A stretch of 64,000 nucleotides of DNA from Acidobacteriota bacterium (GCA_020439745.1 JAGQSC010000021.1:186001-250000), one strand, 5' to 3'; counted from the stretch's first letter, positions 8,562-17,751 are shown. Numbers and translations: made by a program. The notes: generated by a model from the sequence alone, not told the origin.

Positions 8562-9611
8562 TTACGAATCTGTTTTGTGTAGGTAGATATCGCGCTTGGG
8601 GTAGGGGATCTCGAATCCCTGTTTGGCGAATTCCTTGTAGATAATGGTTAACAGGCTATCCACAACGGCACCGCGTAACTCAGGCTTCTCAACCCAAACC
8701 AGCAACTGAATGTTCAGACCAGAATCGCCGAAGCTACGAAAGCGAACCCTTGGGAACGGGTCCTTGACCACTTGAGGGTGTTCGTCGGCGATTCTTTGCA
8801 GACATGCCTTTACGGCATCAATATCACTGCCGTAGGCCACCGATGTGTCCACCCGTACCCGAAACATCTCGTAGGGTCCGCCACTTTCGTTGATGATCTT
8901 GGTGTTGCTAATAACGGCATTGGGCACGATCACAGCCACATCGTCGCGAGTGAGAATACGAGTGCTCCTAAGGCCGATATGTGTCACGCGTCCGCGTTCC
9001 TGACCGTCTAGGACGATATAATCGCCAATTTGGTAAGGAGCATCCGCGATGATGAACACGCCTGAAAAGAGGTTGGCCAAGGTGTCTTTGGCGGCAAACC
9101 CAACTGCAATGCCGATGATCCCCGCTGAAGCCAACCAACCTGAAATGTCTGCGTTCCATGCTTTGAATACGAAATAGGTCGATATGCCCAGGACGAGCAT
9201 TTTCAGCAACATCTGCATCAGCGGTTGAACGCGAGGTTTGAAGAATCCCTCAGGATCGTCGCGCTCACCCAATCGAACAATCAGTGTTTCCCCGATGCGT
9301 ATGGACGACACGCTCCAAATAACGATCAGGACTGTTTTGGCAATCCGGTTGAACAAGAAGGAAAAATCCTCACCCAAGGTGGTTCGAGCGAAAGCCACCA
9401 TCATGCCGATCAGGATGATGGTGATCACCACGGGCCCGCGAATGACGTGGACCAACTTGTCGTCCAAGTCTGTTTTGGTGTGACGCACCAGTCTCAAAAC
9501 CGTGATGGAGGCGATAAGACGCGCAATCAAAGCAATCGCCAGGAATCCGGCAAACCACACCAATGCTTGTAGGTTGGGATTCATGGTCTGGTACAACTCC
9601 TGCCAATTCAT
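8562..9611 (-). CDS. MscS-family mechanosensitive ion channel
   Basis: A 349-residue inner-membrane protein. Start 9611 has GAGG six bases upstream; an earlier TTG at 9635 lacks one. Three or more hydrophobic helices at about 20-40, 65-85 and 95-115 precede the pore helix SAGIIGIAVGFAAKDTLANLFSG (the Gly/Ala-rich MscS TM3), then the beta domain (GDYIVLDGQERGRV, VPNAVISNTKIIN) and an alpha/beta cytoplasmic vestibule. MscS channels release solutes on hypo-osmotic shock. It stands alone, 64 bases downstream of the DUF5916 gene start. Confidence 0.93.
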   Translation of the reverse strand: MNWQELYQTMNPNLQALVWFAGFLAIALIARLIASITVLRLVRHTKTDLDDKLVHVIRGPVVITIILIGMMVAFARTTLGEDFSFLFNRIAKTVLIVIWSVSSIRIGETLIVRLGERDDPEGFFKPRVQPLMQMLLKMLVLGISTYFVFKAWNADISGWLASAGIIGIAVGFAAKDTLANLFSGVFIIADAPYQIGDYIVLDGQERGRVTHIGLRSTRILTRDDVAVIVPNAVISNTKIINESGGPYEMFRVRVDTSVAYGSDIDAVKACLQRIADEHPQVVKDPFPRVRFRSFGDSGLNIQLLVWVEKPELRGAVVDSLLTIIYKEFAKQGFEIPYPKRDIYLHKTDS

Positions 9612-9691
9612 GTGAGGCCTCGTGTGGGTTTTCAATCATTCTAACCGAGTCGTACATGGAAAAAGGGCGCAGAAAAAACTATGTTAGGCAC

Positions 9692-10810
9692 ATGTGGAAG
9701 TTTGGGTTCGTCGCATGTACCGTCTTGCTGTGCTGGAATTGCAGTGATTCTGGTAGCAGTCCATCCCCGAATGCGTCATTGGAGGAGCGTGTAGAGTCGG
9801 TGCGCAAACAGGACGGGATCCCGTCTGTTGCGGCAGCCATCATTAAGAACGATCAGGTGGTTTGGGAAGGCTATTTTGGTCAGAAGGACCCGACTGGTAC
9901 CCTTCCCGATGGCAACACCATCTACGTATTAGCGTCCATCTCAAAGGTAATTACCGCAACCGCAGCCATGCAGTTGTGGGAGCAGGGACTGTTGGATTTG
10001 GACGCTGATATCAATCAGTATTTGGACTTCCCCTTGCGCAATCCTCATTTCCCGGATGTGCCGATTACTGCCCGAATTCTAATGACACATCGTTCCGGCC
10101 TGGCGTGGCCCAATGGTGAGGATCCAGACTTTTACACCAATTATCCAGATGACACGGCTCCGCCCCTGGGAAATTGGCTGCGCGAGTATCTGGTACCAGA
10201 CGGCACGAACTACCATGCAGCCGTGTGGAAACAGGTGGAACCGGGCAGCTTGGTCAGCTATTCAAACATTGGGGCGTCGGTGGTGGGTTACTTGTGTGAA
10301 CGAATTAGCGGCATGGACTTTGCCGACTACTGTGAACAGAACATTTTCGAACCGCTCGGCATGACCGACACGCATTTCACCAATGCGGGCGTCACTAGCA
10401 CGAACGTAGCCGCGCTGTATACCGCGTCCAATCGCGTGACGCCGCCATACAGCGTGGCCTTTTATCCAGCCACCACCGTGCATAGTTCGATCTACGAATT
10501 GGGTCGCTTCGCCCAAGCTTACATGCATGACGGCACGTTGGATGGATTTCAGCTCTTGAAACCAGAAACGCTTCAGGAAACGCTGAGGTTGCAGGTGGAT
10601 GGGGAAGGGGTCTGCATGTTTTGGTGGCAGGTCCACCAAACCTGGCGGGGCCATACTGGCGGATATACCGGTGTTTCCTCAGCTCTATCCATCCAGGTGG
10701 AGGACGACCTGACCATCATCATCCTGTCAAATATTGGTGGCGCCGATGCCGTCTATCCGGGCGGTGCCATCTACAATGCCATTTACCAGGAAGCCCTCAC
10801 CTATCGCTAG
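9692..10810 (+). CDS. Serine hydrolase of the beta-lactamase/DD-peptidase fold
   Basis: A protein of about 372 residues exported by a hydrophobic leader (MWKFGFVACTVLLCWNCSDS); Cys17 followed by a Ser/Gly/Pro linker suggests a lipoprotein, though Trp-Asn before the Cys is not a standard lipobox. Class C motifs are present: SISK (Ser82, Lys85), YSN, and HTGG near the end. It may be a DD-peptidase, esterase or beta-lactamase; the fold alone does not decide. The start could instead be ATG 9656, which adds a basic stretch. It is divergent from the mscS gene. Confidence 0.85.
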   Translation: MWKFGFVACTVLLCWNCSDSGSSPSPNASLEERVESVRKQDGIPSVAAAIIKNDQVVWEGYFGQKDPTGTLPDGNTIYVLASISKVITATAAMQLWEQGLLDLDADINQYLDFPLRNPHFPDVPITARILMTHRSGLAWPNGEDPDFYTNYPDDTAPPLGNWLREYLVPDGTNYHAAVWKQVEPGSLVSYSNIGASVVGYLCERISGMDFADYCEQNIFEPLGMTDTHFTNAGVTSTNVAALYTASNRVTPPYSVAFYPATTVHSSIYELGRFAQAYMHDGTLDGFQLLKPETLQETLRLQVDGEGVCMFWWQVHQTWRGHTGGYTGVSSALSIQVEDDLTIIILSNIGGADAVYPGGAIYNAIYQEALTYR

Positions 10811-10933
10811 AGTCCCTGTCTACTTGTAGGGACAACGATATATCCAGACCGAGTTGGGCACGATAAGGCCAAGTCATGGGCCTTGGGAACCCGGCAAAAC
10901 TCTATTAAGATGAAGCCACGAAGAGGTGTAAAG

Positions 10934-11596
10934 ATGCGCGTATGGGTGTGGTTGGTGATGGGTTGTCTCGTCTCGGCCCAGGAATCGGATCTGACGTTGG
11001 TTTTACTGAAAACGGGTCCTGCTACGGATCTTTCCGAGTCCGAAATGTCGGAAGCCATGAAAGGTCATTTCTCCAACATGAAACGGCTCGCAGAAGAAGG
11101 TGTTTTGTTGATGGCGGGCCCGTTGGGTCCGCCCCGCTCCGACCCTTCGCACCGCGGTTTGTTTATCTTTAATACCCATGATCTTGATTTTGCTGAGACC
11201 CGCGCCGCCACGGACCCAGGCGTGAAGGCAGGCGTGTTTGTGTTCACACTTCACCCCATGACCACGCGGGACCGATTGACTGAATTACCTCGACTGGAGA
11301 AGGAGGCGCAGATGCAACGTGAGGCCGATCCAGAAGTGCCCGATGAATGGCAGGGTAGAGCCTATTTTTTGGCATCCACTCCTGAAATTCCCGCTTCACC
11401 CATTGCGGGCGATGCGTTGCTATTCCAAGCGAAACTGGATGCTTTTGGGCCCAATGGCGAACCTGTCTGGTTCATGGCATTGGATGCCACGACCGAAGAA
11501 CAGGCGCGACAGATCGTGGGCACCGATTCCCCCTGGACCCTCCATGGCTGGTATGGCACCAAAGTGTTGGAACAACTTGGCCAAAAAAGCGATTAG
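10934..11596 (+). CDS. Exported YCII-related domain protein
   Basis: About 220 residues with a signal peptide (MRVWVWLVMGCLVSAQ); GAGG lies eight bases upstream. Residues 20-110 resemble a YCII/YciI ferredoxin-like domain (MKRLAEEGVLLMAGPLG is the usual core), and a second similar half (FQAKLDAFGPNGEPVWFMALD) may be a degenerate repeat. YCII domains are small dimeric folds, and the conserved His/Asp site is not obvious here. Function unknown. It converges with the next gene, four bases apart. Confidence 0.72.
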   Translation: MRVWVWLVMGCLVSAQESDLTLVLLKTGPATDLSESEMSEAMKGHFSNMKRLAEEGVLLMAGPLGPPRSDPSHRGLFIFNTHDLDFAETRAATDPGVKAGVFVFTLHPMTTRDRLTELPRLEKEAQMQREADPEVPDEWQGRAYFLASTPEIPASPIAGDALLFQAKLDAFGPNGEPVWFMALDATTEEQARQIVGTDSPWTLHGWYGTKVLEQLGQKSD

Positions 11597-11599
11597 CGA

Positions 11600-12121
11600 C
11601 TAATTGATTCGTGTCGCTTCGATCAAATTCATGCCTTTGATCCAGGTTTTGCCGCCATCATAAGAGCGATCCAATTTGAATGAATAGTGATCGGCCGAAA
11701 TATTGTAGTAAACCGCGCGTTCCAGAAATGCACCCATGCCATCACTGCCTTTACCTTCCATCACCAGCTCTCCGTTCTTGTACTCGGCGGTGAGGTCGGT
11801 CATGCCAGCTTCATTGGCCATGACCCACTTGATCGCCCATTTACCGGTCTCTGGAATATAGGTGCGAAAACTGACGCCTCTAAAAACCACCTGGTTTTGA
11901 TCGTTGTAAGCGCGAAACTCATCGAGCAAGGCATATCCATCCAGTGCGCGATACACCGTGGATGTCGCTTTATGCGAGGTATAGGAACCATCGCGGCGCA
12001 AGCTCTTTGAGGTCAAATCCCATTCGCCGATGAACCAGTCCAGTTGGGCGGCCTCCGGTGGCAAGTCGGGACCCTGCTGCGCCCAACACATACACGACAC
12101 GAAGATCACCATCCATTTCAT
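11600..12121 (-). CDS. Secreted DUF1579-like protein
   Basis: A 173-residue protein with signal peptide (MKWMVIFVSCMCWAQ); GGAG sits six bases before ATG 12121. LDWFIGEWDLTSKSL and the alternating-strand body with a WAIKWV segment match DUF1579/lipocalin-like beta-barrel proteins, often found as small secreted or periplasmic proteins. No catalytic residue is evident. Function unknown. Confidence 0.7.
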   Translation of the reverse strand: MKWMVIFVSCMCWAQQGPDLPPEAAQLDWFIGEWDLTSKSLRRDGSYTSHKATSTVYRALDGYALLDEFRAYNDQNQVVFRGVSFRTYIPETGKWAIKWVMANEAGMTDLTAEYKNGELVMEGKGSDGMGAFLERAVYYNISADHYSFKLDRSYDGGKTWIKGMNLIEATRIN

Positions 12122-12423
12122 AAACGACTCCAGTACATAGGTTGCTTGGACGTACGCAATAGAATTCCGAGTGTTCAATCTTTTTGAATTTATACACGTG
12201 TGACGTTGACTGTCAGTTTCACACTGAGTTTGAAGAGACGCCAAAGCAGTTAGTGAAAATTCTCAGGTGCTGATAATTCTCACTAACAAATTTCCAAGTA
12301 CAATTACGTAAGTACCTGGTTTTAAACACGGTGATAATTGGCACAGAAACTGCCCTATAGAGGGAAACCCATGGTGATGGGGATCACAAGAGCGGCCCGC
12401 TGGCCGCAGGGGAGTGAGAAGAG
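12122..12423. other. Divergent intergenic region with two hairpin-forming sites
   Basis: Promoter region for two divergent genes. It holds the interrupted inverted repeat at 12249-12287 and a short perfect hairpin GCGGCC-CGCT-GGCCGC at 12392-12407, 16 bases before the next ATG, which may shape the 5' end of that transcript. No ORF is credible here. Confidence 0.45.
12249..12287. repeat. 13-bp interrupted inverted repeat, possible operator
   Basis: GTTAGTGAAAATT (12249-12261) is matched by AATTCTCACTAAC (12275-12287) with a single mismatch across a 13-base spacer; AATTCTCA also recurs directly. Arm length and spacing suit a dimeric regulator contacting one DNA face. The regulator is unknown. 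Confidence 0.5.
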
Positions 12424-12840
12424 ATGTGGTTGGCGTTGTTGATTTTGGCACAACCCGTGGACTTGCCGGCCAGTATTCAAGACTGGCTGGTTGCGCGAGG
12501 TGGTCGATTGGTTCAACAAGAAATAGCCATGCCAGCCGACGTAGATATGAGGGCGATCCTTGCTGACATGCGCGAAAAGGGGGCGTGCGAAGACGTGATC
12601 TATCCGGCTGCTAATGCCGCTTTGATATCGTCAGGACCGCAAGCGGTTGTGCTTCATTGGGAGCGCACGCCTGTGCAGATCATTGTAAGTGGTTTGAATC
12701 GCGAGGTGGCCGCGAAAGCCAAAGAAAAATTGAGTGTTCGGCATACCGTGATGACCCATGAACCGTCGTGGCAGTGGCCCTTTGGGCTTGTTGTGGCCTC
12801 GATCACGATGGTGGCAATTTCAATCAATGGCGACACCTAA
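12424..12840 (+). CDS. Small exported or membrane protein of unknown function
   Basis: A 138-residue protein starting after GGGGAG/GAAGAG. It has a hydrophobic N-terminus (MWLALLILAQPV, probable signal peptide or anchor), a charged middle part with two cysteine-neighbour stretches (REKGACEDVIYP), and a C-terminal hydrophobic segment (FGLVVASITMVAISI) that could be a membrane tail. I do not recognise a family. It stands alone in front of a GC-rich hairpin. Confidence 0.6.
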   Translation: MWLALLILAQPVDLPASIQDWLVARGGRLVQQEIAMPADVDMRAILADMREKGACEDVIYPAANAALISSGPQAVVLHWERTPVQIIVSGLNREVAAKAKEKLSVRHTVMTHEPSWQWPFGLVVASITMVAISINGDT

Positions 12841-12868
12841 CTTTGGGTAGGTGTAATTGGGGGAGGAT

Positions 12869-12889
12869 GAGGGGGGCACCGCCCCCCTC
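12869..12889 (+). terminator. GC-rich hairpin after the small membrane-protein gene
   Basis: GAGGGGGGC and GCCCCCCTC form a perfect 9-bp stem with a 3-base loop. No T-run follows, so termination is likely but not certain. Confidence 0.55.
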
Positions 12890-12959
12890 CACTAAACTTG
12901 AATAGGAAGGCCGCGTATGAGAGACTCGTGATCGTTTTTTGAAGCTTTTGGGGGATTAG

Positions 12960-14714
12960 ATGAAACAATTTTTGAAGATGTTTTTGGCCTCGGGTACCGC
13001 CCTGTTGGTTTTTGGGTTGTTGGTCTTGATGGTCGTCGCCATTTCATTTGGTGGCAGTGACAAACCTGAAGTGTCGGAAAAGACACTTTTGACTCTGAAC
13101 TTAGGGGTACCCATATCTGACAAACCGCTCAGTCAGAGCTTGCAAGACGCTGTGCGCGGAGCCATGGGTGAAGGCGTGGGCGAAACCGTGACACTTCGCT
13201 CACTGTTACAGGCCTTGGACGAGGCCAGTCGAGATGAACGTGTGGCAGGGTTGTATCTTCACGGCAACGTCAACCGGGCTGGGTACTATTCCGGTTGGGC
13301 GGCTCTGAAAGAGGTGCGCGATGCCATCATGCGATTCAAGGCAAGCGGTAAACCGGTAATAGCCTACGAAATGGCTCTGGACGAAGCCGGCCTGTACATG
13401 ATGACCGCTGCCGACGATTTGTATATGAATCCGATGGGGTATCTTGAGTTCAATGGCTTTGCAGCACAGATTATGTTCTTCAAGGGCGCATTTGAGAAAT
13501 ATGGCGTAGATGTGCAGGTAACTCGAGTCGGCAAGTACAAATCAGCTGTGGAACCTTATCTTTTGGACGGTATGAGTGAAGCTAATCGAGAGCAATTGGA
13601 ATTGCTTTTGAACGATATTTTCGACGAGACCATCAACAGCGTGGCCGAAGCTCGTGACCTGGATCCCGCGAACTTGCGGGCGCTTGCAAACACGGATGGC
13701 GTGTTGACGGCTGCCGATGCGGTGGCACGTGGCATTGTTAATCAGACTCTTTTCTACGACGATGTGTTAGGTAAACTGCGAGAACTGACCGGCACTGAAG
13801 CGGGCGAGCCCATAGAAAACCAGATGTCTATTCGTTCCTACTACGACGCGATTAAGCCGGACTCTACTGACGGTGATCAAATTGCCTTGATTTACGCCGA
13901 AGGTGGCATTCAAGATGGGAACGACGAGCAAGAGGTGGGTGGTGATCATTTGGCCCGTTTGCTGCGCAAGGCTCGTGAAGATGAACACGTGAAGGCGATT
14001 GTACTGCGGGTAAACAGTCCCGGCGGCAGTGCATTGGCTTCCGACGTGATACAACGTGAAACCCGTCTTATCAAGGGTCAGAAGCCAATTGTGGTGAGCA
14101 TGGGCACCGTGGCTGCGTCTGGTGGATACTGGATTTCCACCTACGCCGACGAGATTTTCGCATTGCCCAATACGATCACGGGTTCCATCGGTGTGTTTGG
14201 CATGTTCCCCAACGTACAACGCTTGATGAACGAACACGGTATCAATGTGGACGTGGCCAAAACTTCCCCCATGGCCGACGTCACCAGCACCTATCGTCCC
14301 AAAACCGACGCCGAGTTGGCCGTGATGCAGCGATTTGTGGATGATATCTATACCCAGTTCCTGGATAAAGTCTCAGAAGGTCGTGGATTGGAGCGTGATC
14401 ACGTTGCGGAAATCGCCGAAGGACGCGTGTGGTCCGGTACTCAAGCGCTTGAGCTGGGGTTGATCGACAAGCTGGGTGGTGTCAATGACGCCATCGCCTC
14501 GGCGGCAGCCCGCGCCAACTTGACGGACTATCAAGTCACTGAGTACCAGGTAGCCAAGGGCATGCAGGAAGAAATCATGGAGATGCTGGGTTTTGAGTCT
14601 ACGGTTAAGCCGACTGGCTCGGAAGAATTTCTCCAAATATGGCGAGAACTGCAGCGTTTGCAATCGTCACAAGGCATCTATGCGCGACTGCCTTATGAAT
14701 TGACGATAAGATAA
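12960..14714 (+). CDS. sppA: Signal peptide peptidase SppA (67-kDa type)
   Basis: A 584-residue tandem-domain S49 protease anchored by one N-terminal membrane helix (about 11-30). GKYKSAVEP supplies the general-base Lys194 in the first domain and TVAASGGYWIS the nucleophile Ser387 in the second, the same split arrangement as E. coli SppA (Lys209/Ser409). It degrades cleaved signal peptides in the inner membrane. Length is normal. GGGGGA lies just upstream of the start. The SDR gene follows 38 bases downstream. Confidence 0.95.
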   Translation: MKQFLKMFLASGTALLVFGLLVLMVVAISFGGSDKPEVSEKTLLTLNLGVPISDKPLSQSLQDAVRGAMGEGVGETVTLRSLLQALDEASRDERVAGLYLHGNVNRAGYYSGWAALKEVRDAIMRFKASGKPVIAYEMALDEAGLYMMTAADDLYMNPMGYLEFNGFAAQIMFFKGAFEKYGVDVQVTRVGKYKSAVEPYLLDGMSEANREQLELLLNDIFDETINSVAEARDLDPANLRALANTDGVLTAADAVARGIVNQTLFYDDVLGKLRELTGTEAGEPIENQMSIRSYYDAIKPDSTDGDQIALIYAEGGIQDGNDEQEVGGDHLARLLRKAREDEHVKAIVLRVNSPGGSALASDVIQRETRLIKGQKPIVVSMGTVAASGGYWISTYADEIFALPNTITGSIGVFGMFPNVQRLMNEHGINVDVAKTSPMADVTSTYRPKTDAELAVMQRFVDDIYTQFLDKVSEGRGLERDHVAEIAEGRVWSGTQALELGLIDKLGGVNDAIASAAARANLTDYQVTEYQVAKGMQEEIMEMLGFESTVKPTGSEEFLQIWRELQRLQSSQGIYARLPYELTIR

Positions 14715-14752
14715 GACACGCGCTCTGCGCATCAAATCAAGAGGTGAGCCAG

Positions 14753-15613
14753 GTGTCGGATTCCCCAGTGGCTATGGTTACAGGAGCCAGCACGGGAATC
14801 GGCCTGGCCATCGTGAAGCAATTGCTTGACAGTGGCTACAGGGTAGCTGCCACAGCACGCCGGGAATCCCTAGCCCGGTTTGGGGAACTGTCTCATCCGC
14901 AGCTCAAATTTTTCGCGCTGGATGTGACGCACGCACAGCAGCGAGCTGGCTCGGTGCACGACGTCCTACAGGCGTTCGGCCGAATTGATGTCTTGGTGAA
15001 CAACGCTGGCATATGCACCCGCAGCGTGTTAGAGCACCTATCGTTTGATGATGAGCACCGTCAATTCGATGTAAATTATTTTGGTGCCATGGCGTTAACT
15101 CGCCTGGTTCTGCCTCAGATGAGGCAGCGACGGTCCGGACATATCGTCAACATCTCGTCCACCGCAGGTATGGTGGCCATGCCGACAATGGGATGCTACA
15201 GCGCTTCGAAATTTGCCTTCGAAGGCGCCTCTGAGGCTCTGTGGTATGAAATGAAACCCTGGGGCATTCATGTGACATTGATTCAGCCGGGTTTCGTCCA
15301 TTCACAATCATTTCGCAACGCCATGTTTACGGAAAAGGCAGCCCAAAGTCTGAATGATGAGAATGATGACTATCATATTTATTACACTGAAATGCTGCAT
15401 TTCATCGAACGCCTGATGATACGGTCGCCCAGTCGGCCTGAGGACATTGCTCGTATTGTCGTTCGTGAGTTAAGGCGCCCGGGCAGGTTACGCGTGCATG
15501 CTACTTGGGACGCGCGGTTGTTCAATTTGCTCAGGCGCGGTCTACCGCAAAGGGTATATCACTGGGTGCTTTACCGTGGATTGCCACGCGTGAAACATTG
15601 GGTGAAACCATGA
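14753..15613 (+). CDS. Short-chain dehydrogenase/reductase
   Basis: A classical SDR of about 286 residues. TGASTGIG is the cofactor-binding glycine motif, NNAG and NISST follow, and YSASK holds the catalytic Tyr and Lys. Arg residues after the second strand (ATARRES) suggest NADP(H). The start is either GTG 14753, with AGAGG eight bases upstream, or GTG 14744, which has no room for a ribosome binding site. A basic C-terminal tail (LLRRGLPQRVYHW) may touch the membrane. The stop overlaps the DoxX start as ATGA, so translation is coupled. Substrate unknown; perhaps a lipid or quinone given its partner. Confidence 0.88.
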   Translation: MSDSPVAMVTGASTGIGLAIVKQLLDSGYRVAATARRESLARFGELSHPQLKFFALDVTHAQQRAGSVHDVLQAFGRIDVLVNNAGICTRSVLEHLSFDDEHRQFDVNYFGAMALTRLVLPQMRQRRSGHIVNISSTAGMVAMPTMGCYSASKFAFEGASEALWYEMKPWGIHVTLIQPGFVHSQSFRNAMFTEKAAQSLNDENDDYHIYYTEMLHFIERLMIRSPSRPEDIARIVVRELRRPGRLRVHATWDARLFNLLRRGLPQRVYHWVLYRGLPRVKHWVKP

Positions 15614-16050
15614 AGTACGATCAAAGCGAGTTGGCTTTTCGTGTTTTGTTCAGCTTGATTTTCTTGGGTCTAGGTATGGAGCATCTGTTCTCCGATGCTG
15701 TGATTCGAGCCATGATGCCCGATTGGATCATCGGGCAAAGATGGGTGTCCCTGGCGTCTGGCGCCATTCTGCTCACGGGTGGATCACTAATCTTGTTGGG
15801 GTATCGAATGCGGTTGGGTGCACTCCTGCTAGGCGGGTTTTTGTTGCTGGTCACGGCAGTCATCCACGGACCCAATCTCATAGTTCGGCCCAGTGACCTT
15901 CCCCACGAGTGGGGTTGGTTGTGGGATGTCTATCAAAGAAGCAATTTTTTTAAGAACCTATGTTTGTTGGGAGGTTGCTTCTACTTCTACAATCACGAAC
16001 CGGGAAGATACAGTCTGCACCAACTCAAAAATAAGGCATCGGCTAAATAA
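15610..16050 (+). CDS. DoxX-like four-helix membrane protein
   Basis: A 146-residue integral membrane protein. The start overlaps the SDR stop (ATGA). Four hydrophobic segments are visible (about 10-28, 42-60, 66-84, 110-125), and the first helix with FLGLGMEHL and the GALLLGGFLLLV helix fit the DoxX/SURF4-like family. DoxX proteins are linked to quinone or thiol redox at the membrane. Coupling to the SDR suggests a common membrane redox step; substrate unknown. Confidence 0.78.
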   Translation: MKYDQSELAFRVLFSLIFLGLGMEHLFSDAVIRAMMPDWIIGQRWVSLASGAILLTGGSLILLGYRMRLGALLLGGFLLLVTAVIHGPNLIVRPSDLPHEWGWLWDVYQRSNFFKNLCLLGGCFYFYNHEPGRYSLHQLKNKASAK

Positions 16051-16098
16051 CAGTCGTGTATGATAGCCAACTAGATTTCCATGACAAAGGGGTGAGCT

Positions 16099-16599
16099 AT
16101 GCGTTCTTTGGTGTTGCTCTTCTTGGGTTGGACCTGTTGGGCTCAGACGCCCAAGGCCAGCGAAGCGGTCATTCGGTCGTGGCCAGAGATGATCGAAGTC
16201 GACGGCCAGATGGAACTGGGACGCATTGCCTATGTCTTCGACTATGTCAATGGCGTCGCAGTGGAACGCCATTTTGGAGCAGATGGTGAATTGGTGCGTC
16301 AGATCGATCGCCCCAATTTGGAAATTGGTGCCTCGGACGCAGAGATCGAGATGGCTCAGGAGATGGTGAGGCAAGACCCTGAACTTGCCCGGTTCTTGGC
16401 CACCGAAGGCCGCGTGCTTGATGGCGGGTTCATCTTACGTGAATCCGATCCGGCGCCTTGTGGCACCGGTTCCCGGTGTATTCATATCGTGGCATTTGAT
16501 GTGGATGCCACGCATCCCGTGTTCCACGCCGTGGTAGATCTAGTGAGCGGAGACGTGATTTATCGAAACTACACAAGAACCCGGAGGATCCAGCCATGA
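16099..16599 (+). CDS. Secreted protein resembling a copper amine oxidase N-domain
   Basis: A 166-residue protein with a signal peptide (MRSLVLLFLGWTCWAQ). The C-terminal 100 residues follow the pattern of the small N2/N3 domains that precede the catalytic domain in copper amine oxidases: ASDAEIEMAQEMVRQDPEL, then a core strand and a closing VFHAVVDLVSGDVIYRNY, which echoes the usual 'VDL.TG.V' end. Two Cys flank a short loop (PCGTGSRC). The stop overlaps the next start as ATGA. The next protein resembles the missing catalytic domain, so the two look like a split enzyme. Similarity is by eye and modest; a PepSY-like fold is the alternative. Confidence 0.6.
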   Translation: MRSLVLLFLGWTCWAQTPKASEAVIRSWPEMIEVDGQMELGRIAYVFDYVNGVAVERHFGADGELVRQIDRPNLEIGASDAEIEMAQEMVRQDPELARFLATEGRVLDGGFILRESDPAPCGTGSRCIHIVAFDVDATHPVFHAVVDLVSGDVIYRNYTRTRRIQP

Positions 16600-17750
16600 A
16601 GACCTTCATACCAATCGCGTGTTTTTCCTGGATTTCGTGGGCTCAGTGTCCCGCGGGAGCTCTTCATGTCACGTTTCCAGATGTGGACCCGGTGTGGGAG
16701 TTTTGCGTGTTGCGACCATCAGATTCCAGCGGCCCAAGCGGATCAGGTGTAGAGATTCGCGATGCATATTATCGCGGTATTCTCGTATTCAAGCGGGCCC
16801 ATGCGCCTATTTTGAATGTCGATTACGATCCAGGTGGATGTGGCTGCTTTCGAGACTGGTCCAACTCCGAACGGTCGTTTGCCATGGACAACCCGTTAGC
16901 TACGCCCGGTTTTTATGAACCGACCTCCAACGCGGAAACCGTGTGTGACAACGCCAATAGCCTCACCACGCCGCCCGGTGACTGCCCTTGGAAGGTAGGG
17001 CAGGAGTGTCACACAGGTGTCGCCATCGAAAAATCGGCGGAACGAATTCTGATTACGTCGCAAATGCAAGCTGGCTGGTATCGCTACACCATGCGCTGGG
17101 AGTTCTACGTGGATGGGACCATCCGACCCACTTTTGGGTTTGGCGTTTACAATACGTCGTGTTCCAGTGCCAGTCATAGGCATCACAACTATTGGCGATT
17201 CGATTTTGATATCGACGATGCCGGCAACGATTTTGTCCAAGAAGTTGAAGGCGGCGTGCCCAATGTGTTCGCCAATGAAGTGACACGTACCTGGACAGGA
17301 GCGTCCACAGCCTGGGAGGTGTACGACGCTTCAAGTGGACGCGGTTACAGGATCACCCCTGGTTCAGGCGATTTGGACTTGCCTGCCGATGCCTTCTCCA
17401 AATTGGACTTCATGGCTTCTTTGTACAAGGCTGGTGAGTTATCTGATTCTGGAGGTGGTTGCGCCATCAATGAAGGCACCATCGCCAATGGAGAATCGAT
17501 CACCAACACCGATGTAGTGTTGTGGTATCGAGCTGGGGTCCATGATGTGGTCGGTAGCAATATCTTCAAATGCAAGGCGGGTGGACCCATCTTGGAACCC
17601 ATCGGCGATTGGAACATGTGTGGCCCCGATCCAGGCAACCTCTACCCGAAATGGCATAGCGCCGATATCGATTACGACTACAACACCAACGGGGTGGTGG
17701 ACGTCGCAGACTATGCCAGCCTCGTCAATAACGACTGCATTGGACCGTGA
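16596..17750 (+). CDS. Secreted copper amine oxidase-like catalytic domain with dockerin-like tail
   Basis: A 384-residue exported protein (leader to about residue 17). RWEFYVDGTI, HRHHNYWRFDFDID and VVLWYRAGVHDV align by eye with the copper amine oxidase core. The three copper ligands appear kept as His194, His196 and His316. The cofactor site NYD/EY reads WYRY (161-164): Tyr162 is present but the flanking Asn and acidic residue are Trp and Arg. The usual catalytic-base Asp region (around 83-95) is not clearly kept. Eleven Cys suggest disulphides. Residues 358-381 (YDYNTNGVVDVADYASL) resemble one dockerin-type EF-hand repeat. It may be a divergent or inactive oxidase; coupled to the N-domain protein upstream. 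Confidence 0.65.
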   Translation: MKTFIPIACFSWISWAQCPAGALHVTFPDVDPVWEFCVLRPSDSSGPSGSGVEIRDAYYRGILVFKRAHAPILNVDYDPGGCGCFRDWSNSERSFAMDNPLATPGFYEPTSNAETVCDNANSLTTPPGDCPWKVGQECHTGVAIEKSAERILITSQMQAGWYRYTMRWEFYVDGTIRPTFGFGVYNTSCSSASHRHHNYWRFDFDIDDAGNDFVQEVEGGVPNVFANEVTRTWTGASTAWEVYDASSGRGYRITPGSGDLDLPADAFSKLDFMASLYKAGELSDSGGGCAINEGTIANGESITNTDVVLWYRAGVHDVVGSNIFKCKAGGPILEPIGDWNMCGPDPGNLYPKWHSADIDYDYNTNGVVDVADYASLVNNDCIGP

Positions 17751-17751
17751 T

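Noticed and set aside
12869-12889. Considered as a repeat-family (REP-like) element
   Set aside because: Only one copy noticed in the window, and its place just after a stop codon suits a terminator-type hairpin better.
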